Notes: a model not told the origin generated them from the letters alone. Positions 16,588-27,009 are shown, counted from the stretch's first letter. The stretch: DNA of 64,000 nt from Tuberibacillus sp. Marseille-P3662 (GCF_900178005.1 NZ_FXBS01000005.1:248001-312000), one strand, 5' to 3'. Numbers and translations are program-made.

Positions 16588-18315
16588 CTAGAGTTTAAAG
16601 TTTTGAACGGTGTTGTTTAAATCTTCCGCTAGTTTGGACAAAGCGTCGGCGCTTGATTTGATTTCTTCCATCGTGCTGTTGGTTTGTTGAACCGATGCTG
16701 AAGTTTGTTCAATGCCTGCGGATGTTTGTTCAGAAATGGCGGCAATGCTGTCGACAGAGTCATTAATATCTTGACCGTTTGTCGCTGCTGCCGAAAGATT
16801 GGTGGTCATGGATTGGATGCGCTCAGCCATTTTATTGAGATTATTGTGAATCGTACTAAAGGCGCTGCCCGTTTCCTCAATTTGTTCCGAACCTTTTTCG
16901 ACCTGTTGGTAGCCGTCCTTTAAGGACTCAGTCATCTCAGAGGCTTCTTTTTGTAAATCGGTAACGATACTTGTGATGTCTTTAACGGAATTAGAGACTT
17001 CCTCCGATAATTTTTGGATTTCACTAGCGACAACTGCAAAGCCGCGACCGTGTTCACCAGCTCTTGCGGCTTCAATTGAAGCATTAAGCGCAAGCAAGTT
17101 GGTTTGTTCAGAGATCTTCTGGATCACTTGAACAAGTTTGGAAATATCATTGGTTCGTTCATTAAAGCCAGTTAACTGATCGACGGACGCCTTAACCAAT
17201 TGATAAATCACTTGCATTTGTTTTTCGGAGTCATTCATTAAGGAAGACCCCTTTTCTGTCATTTCTAAAACTTCATCAGAATAAGACTGCATGAATTGGC
17301 TATTTTCATGTTCACTTTCGATTTTTTCCATGAAATCATTCATATTTTTGACCATGTCTTGGGTGGTGGCCGACTGCTCTTGAGTGCCTGATGATAATTC
17401 TTGCATGGTGGTCGCAATTTGGTTGCTGCCCGAACTGACTTCGCTGGCAGATTGTGCTAGTTCTTCACTGTTACCACTCACATCAGTCGATGCCTGATTG
17501 ATGCGATTCACGATGTCCCTTAGGCTTGTCAGCATTTGATTAATCGCTATTGATAATTCACCCAACTCATCTTTGCCCTGGACATCAATTTGTTCCGTCG
17601 CAAGGTTACCTGCGGCGATATCTTTAGATGTGCCAATAGCTTTATTTAGTGTCCTTTTAACTAGACGATTCACGAAAATGAGGACGGCAATACCGAAAAT
17701 AAGTGAAATGATGATCGAACTAAATAGGGCAATATATGTACCTGTGACATTTCCTGTGACTTGGTTAACAGCTTGATCCCGCTGTTGGTTAACGATCGTT
17801 CGAAGCTCTTCCAGTAAGTCAACCGTATTCCGGCGTATTTCATTGGCATCCATACGGAATGATGAGGCCTTGACCAGCTCACCGTCGTCAACAGCGGGAG
17901 CTATTTTTTCAAGAAAAAGCGTGTTTATTTTTTTGTCATTGGCTGTAATTTTCTTAAATAATTGACGTTGTTTCTTCGTATCCATTTTCGGCTTCACGCG
18001 TGCTTCCAGTTTGTTAAAGGTTTTGCGTTCGGCTTCAAAATCTTCAGTTAGTGATGCACTCGGACGTTTTAAATAATCAGAAATATGAGCGTCCTTTGAC
18101 CGGATGAGCGACCCCATGGACGTGACATCAATGGCTCTTTGCCCGCGCCGCTCTAATGCGGAGACACTTCCTTGAATATTAGCAAGAAACACAGAGATGA
18201 TGGCGCTTGAGACAGCGAATAACAAAATAGTTATCACAAAAGCGGATGCGTATTTTTGTCCGATCTTTAAATCCTTCCAACGGAACTTTTTAAATTTCTG
18301 CAAGAATTTAAGCAT
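16588..18315 (-). CDS. Methyl-accepting chemotaxis protein
   Basis: A 575-residue transmembrane chemoreceptor that controls CheA. After a basic N-terminus come TM1 (about 20-42), an extracellular four-helix-bundle sensor (about 43-190), TM2 (about 193-217), a HAMP domain and a long cytoplasmic coiled coil. The coiled coil carries the signalling tip around [20 protein letters not shown] (about residues 402-421). Glutamine/glutamate-rich heptads flank the tip as possible methylation sites. The ligand is unknown. The start ATG 18315 follows AGGGGGG. A perfect SigD promoter lies upstream and a strong terminator downstream, so it is monocistronic and part of the motility regulon. Confidence 0.93.
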   Translation of the reverse strand: MLKFLQKFKKFRWKDLKIGQKYASAFVITILLFAVSSAIISVFLANIQGSVSALERRGQRAIDVTSMGSLIRSKDAHISDYLKRPSASLTEDFEAERKTFNKLEARVKPKMDTKKQRQLFKKITANDKKINTLFLEKIAPAVDDGELVKASSFRMDANEIRRNTVDLLEELRTIVNQQRDQAVNQVTGNVTGTYIALFSSIIISLIFGIAVLIFVNRLVKRTLNKAIGTSKDIAAGNLATEQIDVQGKDELGELSIAINQMLTSLRDIVNRINQASTDVSGNSEELAQSASEVSSGSNQIATTMQELSSGTQEQSATTQDMVKNMNDFMEKIESEHENSQFMQSYSDEVLEMTEKGSSLMNDSEKQMQVIYQLVKASVDQLTGFNERTNDISKLVQVIQKISEQTNLLALNASIEAARAGEHGRGFAVVASEIQKLSEEVSNSVKDITSIVTDLQKEASEMTESLKDGYQQVEKGSEQIEETGSAFSTIHNNLNKMAERIQSMTTNLSAAATNGQDINDSVDSIAAISEQTSAGIEQTSASVQQTNSTMEEIKSSADALSKLAEDLNNTVQNFKL

Positions 18316-18346
18316 GCTTGCCCCCCTAGAATCAATTTCTTTATAT

Positions 18347-18373
18347 ATATCGGCGCCGTTTTAGAAAAGTTTA
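18347..18373 (-). promoter_or_regulatory. SigD-type promoter of the MCP gene
   Basis: On the minus strand TAAA (18373-18370), exactly 15 bases, then GCCGATAT (18354-18347) match the SigD consensus TAAA-N15-GCCGATAT at every position. The -10 ends about 31 bases before the start codon. Confidence 0.9.
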
Positions 18374-18481
18374 GACATCAACTGACATAAATTATCAAAA
18401 ATCTGTGTTCTAGAGGGGACTATGATTCGGTATGTATGTTATATTAGTAAGAAATTATTTTAATAGGTTTGGGGTGATAGA

Positions 18482-19972
18482 ATGACGGATCAATCGATGG
18501 ATGAAGCGGTAGGAGAGAAAGAAGTAGGTCAGCTTAAGTTTCGTGGCGGGACGTTTATGGCCGCTTTACCGCTGGCCTTTTTTGTGGTTTGGGCAATTGT
18601 TCTGAGTGTTCAAGGCCTTATTACGGAACAGGCGCTGGTACTAGGTATTGTCATCGGTCTTGGTATTGGACTGCTTTTTTGCAAATCAAAATGGGCGGAT
18701 TATGCTCAGAGCTTGTTTTCAGGCATGGCTCAACCCGTTGGTGTGGTCGCGGTTATTGCTTGGTTTTGGGCAGGGATGTTTGCTAAGATGCTACAAACCG
18801 GAGGGCTTGTGGACGGACTGATTTGGTTTGGCTTTATTACTAACATGTCAGGTGGATTGTTTGTCGGTTTGACCTTTGTTTTGGCTGCCCTCTTTGCAAC
18901 AGCTGTTGGAACTGGTTATGGGACGGTCTCTGCATTTGGTATATTGATGTATCCTGCTGGTATCGCCCTTGGAGCTGACCCTGTCTTAATGTTAGCAGCG
19001 ATCCTAAGTGGAGCGGTGTTTGGTGATAACCTGGCACCCGTATCCGATACGACAATTGTGTCAGCAACCACCCAAGAAACGGATGTGCCTGGTGTCGTTC
19101 GGTCACGGTTTAAATACTCAATCATAGCTGCAGTGCCGTCATTGATTTTATTTGTTATTTTCGGCGGTGGCGGTTCAGCAGAAAACTTAGCGGCGGTTGC
19201 ACAATTGAAAAGTCAAGTGTCTCCGAACGGTTTATTGCTTTTAATTCCATTTATTCTTGTCATATTTCTAGCGCTAAAAGGTCATCATTTATTAACATCA
19301 TTGACATGGGGAATCATCGTCTCCTTTTTCTTTATCCTGTTCGCAGGTGTTCCTTTGAAAGAGGTTTTATATATTCACATGAATAACAGTGGTTCACCAG
19401 TTGTTGAAGGTGCTTTGATTGAAGGAATTACAGGCTACTTTAATATGGCGCTCTTAATTTTATTTATATTAGCGGCGGCTTACTTACTAGAAGCAGCGGG
19501 TACAATGGAGGCTATCAAAGCCTTCTTTATGAAAATGATTAATAATGTTGTTCGCCGGGCAGAACTGACTATTTTTGGTATTGTGGCATTCTTGAATGTG
19601 TTTATAACGATTAATACCGCATCAGAAATCGCGGCCGCACCTTTTGTTCGCCGGTTGGGCAAAGAATATAATATCCATCCGTACCGACGAGCTAATTTTC
19701 TTGATACCATTTCATCCTCACTTGGTTATATTTTTCCGTGGAGTGCTGGGGTGTTACTTGCTTGGAGTACGATAAAAACAGCAGCTCAGGATTTTGATTT
19801 CATCACCGTTGTTAATCCGTCTCAAGTATTCCCGTTTGTCTTTCAGGGCTGGGGGCTCATGATCGTCATGCTGATTGCGGCGTTGACAGGATGGGGACTT
19901 CGTTTCCAAGGCAAGAATGGTGAAGCGGTCAAACGTAAGGACTTACCCAATGAAGGCAAGGAACTATCATGA
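18482..19972 (+). CDS. NhaC-family Na+/H+ antiporter-type transporter
   Basis: A 496-residue polytopic membrane protein with about eleven to thirteen helices, of the NhaC/ion transporter superfamily. Family members exchange sodium or organic ions (malate, arginine/ornithine) against protons or each other. The segment SGAVFGDNLAPVSDTTIVSA near residues 179-198 is the hallmark conserved region. The exact substrate is not certain. The start ATG 18482 follows GGGGTGAT. The gene is transcribed away from the MCP gene, converges on the cardiolipin synthase gene, and is followed at once by copy 2 of the dispersed repeat. Confidence 0.82.
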   Translation: MTDQSMDEAVGEKEVGQLKFRGGTFMAALPLAFFVVWAIVLSVQGLITEQALVLGIVIGLGIGLLFCKSKWADYAQSLFSGMAQPVGVVAVIAWFWAGMFAKMLQTGGLVDGLIWFGFITNMSGGLFVGLTFVLAALFATAVGTGYGTVSAFGILMYPAGIALGADPVLMLAAILSGAVFGDNLAPVSDTTIVSATTQETDVPGVVRSRFKYSIIAAVPSLILFVIFGGGGSAENLAAVAQLKSQVSPNGLLLLIPFILVIFLALKGHHLLTSLTWGIIVSFFFILFAGVPLKEVLYIHMNNSGSPVVEGALIEGITGYFNMALLILFILAAAYLLEAAGTMEAIKAFFMKMINNVVRRAELTIFGIVAFLNVFITINTASEIAAAPFVRRLGKEYNIHPYRRANFLDTISSSLGYIFPWSAGVLLAWSTIKTAAQDFDFITVVNPSQVFPFVFQGWGLMIVMLIAALTGWGLRFQGKNGEAVKRKDLPNEGKELS

Positions 19973-20125
19973 TAGAGGCTGACCAAGTTAGCTGAGGCCG
20001 TGGCAAGCGAGGGATTTTGACGAAGCATAACAAAAATGACTATTTTAACCAATCCTCCGAACGGATTAATATACAAGTTCGGAGGATGCTGTGACTAATA
20101 TCCTTTTGTTCCAGCGACTCTATCT
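19972..20125 (+). repeat. Dispersed hairpin element, copy 2
   Basis: A shortened copy of 3006-3197 with the same orientation relative to the preceding transporter gene. The central stem AATCCTCCGAAC (20051-20062) with GTTCGGAGGAT (20077-20087) is kept although one base pair has changed from A-T to C-G. The ends are again imperfect inverted repeats (ATAGAGGCTG against the complement of GACTCTAT). It spans the gap between convergent genes and may serve as their terminator. Confidence 0.8.
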
Positions 20126-21335
20126 ATAAAAAAGGGGACAACAGCGCGGATGCTTGTGTTTTAAGCTTTTGTATCCACGTGCGTTGTTCGAGATTTTCTT
20201 GTGTTACTTCGACAGATTGGGCCAAATCCTTTTTGGTCATTAAGTCAATTTTTTTGATTAGATTCTTATCATAAATGAAGCCGTTGATCTCTACATTCCA
20301 AAATAGACTCCGCTTATCAAAATTAGAGGTGCCTAGATAGCAGTTTACCTTGTCAACAATGAATACTTTGGCGTGGTAAAAGCCTTGATAAAAGTGAAAG
20401 ATGCGTGCTCCTTTGTTCACGAGCGGTGTGAGATACTTATAAGAAGCAGGTTTGACGCATGGATGATCCTTCTTAAGCGGTAGCAGGATTGTTATCTGGA
20501 CGCCTTGTTTTAATTTCTCTAGCAATAGGTTGAGGAGTCTTTGGCTTGGGATGAAATAAGGTGAGCCGATGAAAATCGTTTCCTGTGCCCGGCTTAAATG
20601 GTCAATAAATTCATCCTCCAGATCCTTGCCATACGTCGATACCAAACGCATTTCCGATTGACCGGTTTTCTCCAATATATCCGGCCTTTTGGAGTTCAGT
20701 TTTTCATTCGTCGCGCCTTCCCAATCACGCGTGAATTGGTCGTATAAATCAATGATCCCTTCACCGGATAACTTCAAATGATAATCCCGCCAGTCTCCAA
20801 ACTTAGGTGCTTTTCCCAAATACTCATCACCCACGTTAAATCCGCCGTAATAACCAGTTTTACCGTCTAGAATTGCGATTTTACAATGGTTACGGCAATT
20901 TAAGTGATAAAAAAAGTAAGGGAATTTTGCTTTTGCGGTAAACGCAATCTCAATACCGGCAGCGGTTAATTCCTTTTGGGTTCTTTTAGAGAAGGCAAAG
21001 CTCCCCAGCTTATCCAAAAGTAACCGGACTCTAACCCCTTCCTGAGCTTTTCTTTTCATTAACTGGATCATCTCTTGACCTAATGAATCCTCTCGAAAAA
21101 TGAAAAATTCAATATGAACGTAGTCCTGCGATTGGCTGATATCTTCTTTAAACGTATCAAAAAAACGCCTTCCATCCATAAATAAATCAATATTACTATG
21201 GCGGCTGGGTGGCTTGAAAAAAGGTCTTGTATGTTGATGGGTTTTAAACCCGAGATACAAATCAAGCATGATACCGAATAAAGTTAATATAATGATTAAC
21301 AGAATCGCTAAAATGATGGTGAGAATCAACGGCAA
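20124..21335 (-). CDS. Cardiolipin synthase-like phospholipase D protein
   Basis: A 403-residue membrane-anchored enzyme with an N-terminal hydrophobic helix (about residues 3-28) and two phospholipase D motifs: HCKIAILDGKTGYYGGFN (about 158-175) and HAKVFIVDKVNCYLGTSNFD (about 318-337). Such enzymes join two phosphatidylglycerol molecules into cardiolipin. Size and position beside fadF match B. subtilis YwjE (ClsB), whose gene is also next to ywjF. It is transcribed away from the fad operon, and the two share an upstream region of about 200 bases. Confidence 0.87.
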   Translation of the reverse strand: MPLILTIILAILLIIILTLFGIMLDLYLGFKTHQHTRPFFKPPSRHSNIDLFMDGRRFFDTFKEDISQSQDYVHIEFFIFREDSLGQEMIQLMKRKAQEGVRVRLLLDKLGSFAFSKRTQKELTAAGIEIAFTAKAKFPYFFYHLNCRNHCKIAILDGKTGYYGGFNVGDEYLGKAPKFGDWRDYHLKLSGEGIIDLYDQFTRDWEGATNEKLNSKRPDILEKTGQSEMRLVSTYGKDLEDEFIDHLSRAQETIFIGSPYFIPSQRLLNLLLEKLKQGVQITILLPLKKDHPCVKPASYKYLTPLVNKGARIFHFYQGFYHAKVFIVDKVNCYLGTSNFDKRSLFWNVEINGFIYDKNLIKKIDLMTKKDLAQSVEVTQENLEQRTWIQKLKTQASALLSPFL

Positions 21336-21409
21336 ATCCTCCTTAGAGGAACAAAGTCTATTGATTAGTTTCCCCGATCAGAAAAATTTTATGAAATCAT
21401 GATTTTTTC

Positions 21410-21450
21410 TGACTGAATGCTCACTCATTTTTTAAAATGTATGTTATAAT
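21410..21450 (+). promoter_or_regulatory. FadR-type operator and -10 box of the fad operon
   Basis: TGACTGA-ATGC-TCACTCA (21410-21427) is a 7-4-7 palindrome agreeing with the Bacillus FadR box TGAATGA-N4-TCATTCA at most arm positions. TATAAT at 21445-21450 lies 17 bases downstream, so the operator covers the -35 region. The TetR gene at 28160 is the likely regulator. Confidence 0.7.
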
Positions 21451-21533
21451 AACTAACAGAATATTAATCCCATTCAGATATGTATGGGCTTGCAAAAAAG
21501 CAATTTTGACTTCTAGTGAAAGGGGATGAATGA

Positions 21534-23651
21534 ATGAACACCTTATTGTTGTTAAATTGGTTGCTGTTCCTAGGAATAACGGGTTATGGAATTTACTTAT
21601 TTACCCATGTTGTGAAAACACGTTATGAATTCATTAAACTGGGGCAAAAAGCTGAATGGGATCAAACGGTTAAAGAGCGGTTGAAAAACATAGGTATTTA
21701 CGTTTTCGGCCAAAAGAAATTACTTAAGGATAAGAAAAGCGGCAGTATTCATGTCATGATGTTCTATGGATTCTTATTAGTCCAATTTGGGGCTATAGAC
21801 TTGATTTGGAAAGGATTAGATCCAGGCGGTCATTTGCCGTTTGGTCCAATTTATCCAGGTTTTGTCTTTTTTCAAGAACTTGTGACGTTGATGATTCTCG
21901 TTGCGGTTGTTTGGGCATTTTATCGCCGCTATGTGGAAAAATTAGTGAGGTTGAAGCGGGGATTTAAAGCCGGTCTTGTATTACTATTTATTGCGGTTCT
22001 CATGTTTTCCGTGCTATTTTCCAATGGTATGGAGATGATCGTTTCAGGCCTTGAATATACTTGGACAGCACCAATGGCGTCTTGCGTTGCGTTTGTATTC
22101 CAATGGTTGCCGGTGTCGGTGGCACAGGGGCTCTTCTACGCTTTCTGGTGGGTTCACTTACTGACACTATTATCATTTATGATCTACGTCCCGCAATCAA
22201 AGCATGCGCACTTGATTTTCGGCCCGGCCAATGTCTATTTAGGCCGCACCCATGAAGTTGGGCGCCTTAAGTCGATTGATTTTGAGGATGAATCGCAGGA
22301 GACTTTTGGTGTCAACCACATTACGGAATTTCAGGAAAGTCAGTTGATCGACCTTTATGCTTGTGTGGAATGTGGCCGTTGTACCAACGTTTGTCCGGCA
22401 ACTGGAACTGGTAAAATGTTGTCACCGATGGATTTGATTGTTCGATTGCGTGATCATCTGACGGAATACGGGGCTTCAGTAACGTCACGATCTCCCTGGA
22501 TGCCTGCCTATGCTTTTGGTCATACCAAAGGTAATCAGTTGGCCGCAGGTGGAAGCGGTAACAATTCGAATGATGAGGTCGCTGCATCCGTTGAGGCACC
22601 GCCGGAGGGGATTATTGGCAATGTGATCACTGAGGAAGAGATCTGGGCGTGTACAACATGCCGAAATTGTGAGGATCAATGTCCGGTGATGAACGAGCAC
22701 GTGGATAAAATTATTGATTTGCGTCGTTATCTTGTCTTAACCGAAGGAAAAATGGATCAAGATACTCAGCGCGCGATGACGAATATCGAACGTCAAGGCA
22801 ATCCTTGGGGACTGAGTAAAAAGGAACGCGAAGACTGGCGCGACGGCCGTGACGACATTGAAGTCAAGACGGTTAAAGAAATGAAAAAGAATGAGGAATC
22901 ATTTGATTATCTTTTCTGGGTCGGTTCGATGGATTCTTACGATAATCGCAGCCAAAAAATTGCTCAGTCGTTTGCGAAGGTCATGAATGAAGCGGGGATC
23001 CGTTTCGCTATTTTGGGTAACAAAGAGAAAAATTCGGGGGATACGCCAAGACGGATGGGCAATGAATTTTTATTTCAAGAGCTTGCGGAGCAAAACATCC
23101 AGACGTTTGAGAAAAACGGCGTCAAGAAGATTGTCACCACAGACCCGCATGCTTATAACACATTTAAAAATGAATACCCTGAATTTGGTATGGAAGGCAT
23201 TGACGTTTACCATCATACGGAATTGATTGCTGAATGGATCAAAGACGGTTTGATCAAGCCGAAATATTCCGTTAATGAACGGATTACGTATCATGATTCT
23301 TGTTATCTAGGACGTTATAATGAAGTTTACGATCCGCCGCGTGACATTTTAAAGGCGATTCCGGGTGTCGAACTCGTGGAGATGGAACGAAATCGAGAAA
23401 CAGGCATGTGCTGCGGGGCCGGCGGCGGCCTTATGTGGACCGAAGAAGATACTGGCAGCCGCATTAACGTAGCACGCACGGAGCAGGCAATTGACGTCAA
23501 TCCAACAGTGATCAGCAGCGCTTGTCCTTATTGCTTAACGATGATGAGTGATGGAACGAAAGCAAAAGAAAAAGACGAGGAAATTAGCACATATGACGTG
23601 GCTGAGCTTGTTGACCGTTCTCTTAGTTCCCCTGAGAAGGCAGCCGTTTAA
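21534..23651 (+). CDS. fadF: FadF, membrane iron-sulfur oxidoreductase of beta-oxidation
   Basis: A 705-residue membrane protein. About five to six N-terminal helices are followed by a ferredoxin domain with two 4Fe-4S motifs, CVECGRCTNVCP (about 277-288) and CTTCRNCEDQCP (about 373-384), and by heterodisulfide-reductase-like CCG domains (MCCGAGGGLMW near 623-633). In B. subtilis FadF (YwjF) belongs to the fatty acid regulon. It is thought to pass electrons from acyl-CoA dehydrogenases, via electron-transferring flavoprotein, to the membrane quinone pool. It heads the degradation operon, under a FadR-type operator. The start ATG 21534 follows AAAGGGGA. Confidence 0.9.
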   Translation: MNTLLLLNWLLFLGITGYGIYLFTHVVKTRYEFIKLGQKAEWDQTVKERLKNIGIYVFGQKKLLKDKKSGSIHVMMFYGFLLVQFGAIDLIWKGLDPGGHLPFGPIYPGFVFFQELVTLMILVAVVWAFYRRYVEKLVRLKRGFKAGLVLLFIAVLMFSVLFSNGMEMIVSGLEYTWTAPMASCVAFVFQWLPVSVAQGLFYAFWWVHLLTLLSFMIYVPQSKHAHLIFGPANVYLGRTHEVGRLKSIDFEDESQETFGVNHITEFQESQLIDLYACVECGRCTNVCPATGTGKMLSPMDLIVRLRDHLTEYGASVTSRSPWMPAYAFGHTKGNQLAAGGSGNNSNDEVAASVEAPPEGIIGNVITEEEIWACTTCRNCEDQCPVMNEHVDKIIDLRRYLVLTEGKMDQDTQRAMTNIERQGNPWGLSKKEREDWRDGRDDIEVKTVKEMKKNEESFDYLFWVGSMDSYDNRSQKIAQSFAKVMNEAGIRFAILGNKEKNSGDTPRRMGNEFLFQELAEQNIQTFEKNGVKKIVTTDPHAYNTFKNEYPEFGMEGIDVYHHTELIAEWIKDGLIKPKYSVNERITYHDSCYLGRYNEVYDPPRDILKAIPGVELVEMERNRETGMCCGAGGGLMWTEEDTGSRINVARTEQAIDVNPTVISSACPYCLTMMSDGTKAKEKDEEISTYDVAELVDRSLSSPEKAAV

Positions 23652-23665
23652 TGCTCTAATCAGAT

Positions 23666-23686
23666 GCTCCCGCGAAGGGCGGGAGC
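23666..23686 (+). terminator. Hairpin between fadF and the thiolase gene
   Basis: GCTCCCGC (23666-23673) pairs with GCGGGAGC (23679-23686). No T-run follows, so it is more likely a partial terminator or an mRNA end stabiliser than a full stop. Confidence 0.45.
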
Positions 23687-23704
23687 CTGTTAACGGATGT
23701 TTTC

Positions 23705-23748
23705 TGAGCGAGCGTTCAATCAGATAATTATTTTTGCAAGCGTTTACT
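23705..23748 (+). promoter_or_regulatory. Second FadR-type box and cre site before the thiolase gene
   Basis: TGAGCGA-GCGT-TCAATCA (23705-23722) keeps the 7-4-7 layout of the FadR box with weaker arms. TTGCAAGCGTTTACT (23734-23748) fits the relaxed cre consensus WTGNAANCGNWNNCW at every position. Together they suggest repression when fatty acids are absent or glucose is present. Confidence 0.55.
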
Positions 23749-23767
23749 TATTTAGGAGGTTATATGA

Positions 23768-24946
23768 ATGACAAAGACAGTGATCGTTGGTGCTAAACGA
23801 TCGCCTTTTGGAAAATTAGGCGGAGCGTTGAGTTCAAAGTCCGCCGTCCAATTGGGCGGACAGGTGATTCAAGCAGCTTTAGAGCAATCACAGGTATCAG
23901 CACAGACAATAGATGAAGTTATTATGGGGATGGTCCTTCAAGGTGGGCAAGGGCAAATCCCTTCAAGGCAGGCTGCGCGCAGCGCGGGTCTTCCATGGGA
24001 GATTAAAACGGAGACCATTAATAAAGTTTGTGCATCGGGACTTCGCAGTGTTTCTCTAGGTGATCAAATTATTCGCGCCGGTGATGCGGGGACAATTGTC
24101 GCGGGCGGCATGGAATCTATGAGTCAAGCGCCTTATGTTCTGCCGAAAGCGCGCTGGGGATACCGTATGGGGGATGCATCGGTTATTGATCTTATGGTCC
24201 ACGACGGATTGACGTGTGCTTTTAATCAGGTTCACATGGGGATTTACGGAAGCGGCACAGCCGAGAAATACGCCATCACCCGCGAGGAACAAGATAGTTG
24301 GGCCTATCGCAGTCAGCAAAAGGCAGCGGAAGCGATTGATGCGGGACGCCTCACTGAAGAAATCACTCCGGTTGAAGTCCCGCAGCGTAAAGGTGAGCCT
24401 ATAATTGTCGATACGGATGAGGCCGTCCGCCGAAATACCACTTTAGAACAACTCTCTGCACTGAAACCGGCGTTTAGCCACGACGGCACCATTACGGCAG
24501 GCAATGCTCCCGGTGTTAACGATGGCGCTGGCGCCCTTGTGCTTATGGAAGGAGACGCGGCTCGCGAACAAGGTAAAGACGTCCTTGCCACAATTGTGGG
24601 TCATGCTGAGGTTGCGGTGGATGCCGAAGATTTCCCGGAAACACCTGGTCTTGTTATTAATGATTTGCTTACGAAAACAGGTCACAGCCTGGATGATATT
24701 GATCTATTTGAAATTAATGAAGCATTTGCTTCCGTCGCTCTAGCCAGCAAGGAAATTGCAAATCTCGATTCTGAAAAAATCAATGTGAATGGTGGCGCGG
24801 TAGCTATAGGTCACCCCATCGGCGCCAGTGGGGCGAGAATTTTAATGACACTGGTTTATGAATTGAAACGCCGCGGAGGTGGTCTAGGCATAGCCGCAAT
24901 TTGTTCAGGCGGCGGGCAAGGAGACGCTATTTTAGTCGAGGTTTAA
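23768..24946 (+). CDS. mmgA: Acetyl-CoA C-acetyltransferase (thiolase)
   Basis: A 392-residue thiolase that cleaves 3-ketoacyl-CoA to acetyl-CoA and a shortened acyl-CoA, or runs in reverse on acetyl-CoA. The nucleophilic Cys is in [10 protein letters not shown] (about residue 89), the [11 protein letters not shown] motif supplies the catalytic His, and CSGGGQGDA near the end holds the second Cys. Length is normal. The start ATG 23768 lies eight bases after AGGAGG. Local FadR-type and cre sites suggest it has its own promoter within the operon. The symbol follows the B. subtilis homologue. Confidence 0.9.
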   Translation: MTKTVIVGAKRSPFGKLGGALSSKSAVQLGGQVIQAALEQSQVSAQTIDEVIMGMVLQGGQGQIPSRQAARSAGLPWEIKTETINKVCASGLRSVSLGDQIIRAGDAGTIVAGGMESMSQAPYVLPKARWGYRMGDASVIDLMVHDGLTCAFNQVHMGIYGSGTAEKYAITREEQDSWAYRSQQKAAEAIDAGRLTEEITPVEVPQRKGEPIIVDTDEAVRRNTTLEQLSALKPAFSHDGTITAGNAPGVNDGAGALVLMEGDAAREQGKDVLATIVGHAEVAVDAEDFPETPGLVINDLLTKTGHSLDDIDLFEINEAFASVALASKEIANLDSEKINVNGGAVAIGHPIGASGARILMTLVYELKRRGGGLGIAAICSGGGQGDAILVEV

Positions 24947-24979
24947 AGGTAACTCGGAAAATTATGGAGGGAATCTTAT

Positions 24980-25834
24980 ATGACACAAATCAATCGCGTC
25001 ATGATAATCGGTGCTGGACAGATGGGAGCCGGCATTGCCCAAGTATTTGCGCAAGCAGGGTATCACGTCAGACTTTATGATAATCATACTGAAGCACTTA
25101 ATAAAGGCATGACCCATATTAAAAGCCGGTTAAACCGGTTGGTAGAGAAAGGCAAAGCGACAGATGAAGACGTTCAGAATGCCCTCAATTATTTGCAGCC
25201 AGCCCGATCATTAAATGATGCCGGTCAAGTTGATTTGGTTGTTGAGGCCGCCGTCGAAAATATGGCCATCAAAACGCAAATTTTCAAGGAACTTGATCAA
25301 ATCGCACCGGAGAAGGCTATATTGGCGACGAATACCAGTTCGTTACCTATCACTGAAGTCGCGGCGGCAACGAATCGTCCGGGTCAGGTCATCGGTATGC
25401 ATTTTATGAACCCTGTTCCTGTTATGAAATTAGTAGAAGTTATTAGAGGGTTAGCTACGACAGACGAAACGTTTGCGACGGTTAGACAAATAGCAGAATC
25501 TCTGGGGAAAACACCGGTGGATGTCAGCGACTCTCCCGGTTTTGCTTCCAACCGCATTCTCATGCCGATGATTAATGAAGCTGTTTTTGCCTTATATGAA
25601 GGGGTCGCATCACCCGAAGATCTTGATAAAGTCATGAAATTGGGGGCAAATCATCCGATGGGCCCGTTAACGTTGGCTGATTTTATTGGCCTTGATACCT
25701 GCCTTTATATTATGGAAGTCCTGCATGAAGGGTTAGGCGATGATAAATACCGTCCATGTCCATTGTTAAGAAAATACGTGAAAGCTGGATGGCTCGGTAA
25801 AAAGACGGGCAAAGGCTTTTACGATTACAAATAG
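24980..25834 (+). CDS. mmgB: 3-hydroxybutyryl-CoA / 3-hydroxyacyl-CoA dehydrogenase
   Basis: A 284-residue NAD-dependent dehydrogenase that oxidises (S)-3-hydroxyacyl-CoA to the 3-keto form, the step before the thiolase. The Rossmann motif [17 protein letters not shown] begins at residue 11. The substrate His/Glu region is [15 protein letters not shown] (about 141-155), and the C-terminal helical domain ends in [11 protein letters not shown]. Length is that of single-domain HBD enzymes. It follows the thiolase by 33 bases with GGAGGG before its ATG, and precedes the first acyl-CoA dehydrogenase by 11 bases. Confidence 0.92.
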   Translation: MTQINRVMIIGAGQMGAGIAQVFAQAGYHVRLYDNHTEALNKGMTHIKSRLNRLVEKGKATDEDVQNALNYLQPARSLNDAGQVDLVVEAAVENMAIKTQIFKELDQIAPEKAILATNTSSLPITEVAAATNRPGQVIGMHFMNPVPVMKLVEVIRGLATTDETFATVRQIAESLGKTPVDVSDSPGFASNRILMPMINEAVFALYEGVASPEDLDKVMKLGANHPMGPLTLADFIGLDTCLYIMEVLHEGLGDDKYRPCPLLRKYVKAGWLGKKTGKGFYDYK

Positions 25835-25845
25835 GGTGATTTGAT

Positions 25846-26985
25846 ATGCATCTGAAATGGACCGATGAGGAACAAATGATGCGAAAAATGGTTCGTGATT
25901 TTACTCAAAAGGAAGTTGCGCCGCTTGCGGATAACATCGATGAAACGGATACCTACCCCGTATCCTTAATCAGAAAAATGGGCTCGCTCGGTCTAATGGG
26001 TATCCCAATACCGGAGGAACATGGCGGGGCAGGCATGGACTTCACATCATACATCATAGCCATTCATGAATTGTCTAAGGTTAGTGCAACGATGGGCGTA
26101 ATTCTATCAGTGCATACCTCAGTCGGAACGCACCCGATTTTATCCTATGGCAACGAACAACAAAAAAACGCTTATGTTCCAAAACTGGCGTCCGGTGAGT
26201 TAGTTGGTGCGTTTGGTTTAACAGAGCCGGGCGCCGGATCGGATGCTGCTGCGCTCAGCTGTCGAGCGAAGAGAGATGGTCATGACTACATTTTAAACGG
26301 ATCAAAGGTATTTATCACAAATGGTGAGGCGGCTGATACATTTGTTGTGTTCGCCACGCTTGATCCGGACCAAGGCAAAGACGCCATTACCGCTTTCATC
26401 GTTGAAAAAGGTATGTCCGGTTTCACTGTGACAGGGAAGGAAAGAAAGATGGGACTCAATGGCTCTGGTACCGTAGGTCTGCAATTTGATGATGCTAGGG
26501 TTCCAGCCGCAAATAGGCTAGGTCGTGAAGGGGAAGGCTTTCAAATTGCCATGTCCAATTTAAATATTGGACGTATCGGTATTGCAGCCCAAGCACTCGG
26601 CATTGCTGAAGGTGCCCTGGAATATGCGCGCGATTACGCTCAGAAACGCTGGCAGTTTGGCAAGTCTATTTCGAAGCAACAAGGGATCGGCTTTAAGTTA
26701 GCGGATATGTCCACCCAAATTGAGGCTGCGAGGTTACTTGTGTACCAAGCAGCAGCATTGGTTGAAAGCGATATCACATGTACGAAAGAGGCATCCATGG
26801 CAAAACTATTGGCTTCACAAACGGCAGTTAGTGTGACCACCGAAGCGATTCAAGTCTTAGGCGGTTATGGTTATACCAAAGATTACCCCGTGGAGCGATT
26901 TTTTCGGGATGCTAAAGTGACAGAAATCTATGAAGGTACGAGTGAAATTCAGCGGATTGTTATTGGTCGTGAGCTGACCAAGTAA
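25846..26985 (+). CDS. Acyl-CoA dehydrogenase, first copy
   Basis: A 379-residue FAD flavoenzyme that makes the alpha-beta double bond in acyl-CoA and passes electrons to ETF. The FAD/substrate motif [12 protein letters not shown] lies near residues 123-134. The C-terminal KVTEIYEGTSEIQRI contains the catalytic-base position of short-chain type enzymes (Glu near 362). It is closely related to the next gene and to B. subtilis MmgC/AcdA. The chain-length preference of each copy cannot be read with certainty. It is part of the fad operon, 11 bases after mmgB. Confidence 0.9.
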   Translation: MHLKWTDEEQMMRKMVRDFTQKEVAPLADNIDETDTYPVSLIRKMGSLGLMGIPIPEEHGGAGMDFTSYIIAIHELSKVSATMGVILSVHTSVGTHPILSYGNEQQKNAYVPKLASGELVGAFGLTEPGAGSDAAALSCRAKRDGHDYILNGSKVFITNGEAADTFVVFATLDPDQGKDAITAFIVEKGMSGFTVTGKERKMGLNGSGTVGLQFDDARVPAANRLGREGEGFQIAMSNLNIGRIGIAAQALGIAEGALEYARDYAQKRWQFGKSISKQQGIGFKLADMSTQIEAARLLVYQAAALVESDITCTKEASMAKLLASQTAVSVTTEAIQVLGGYGYTKDYPVERFFRDAKVTEIYEGTSEIQRIVIGRELTK

Positions 26986-27009
26986 ATATCGAAAAAGGAG
27001 ACAGAATAC

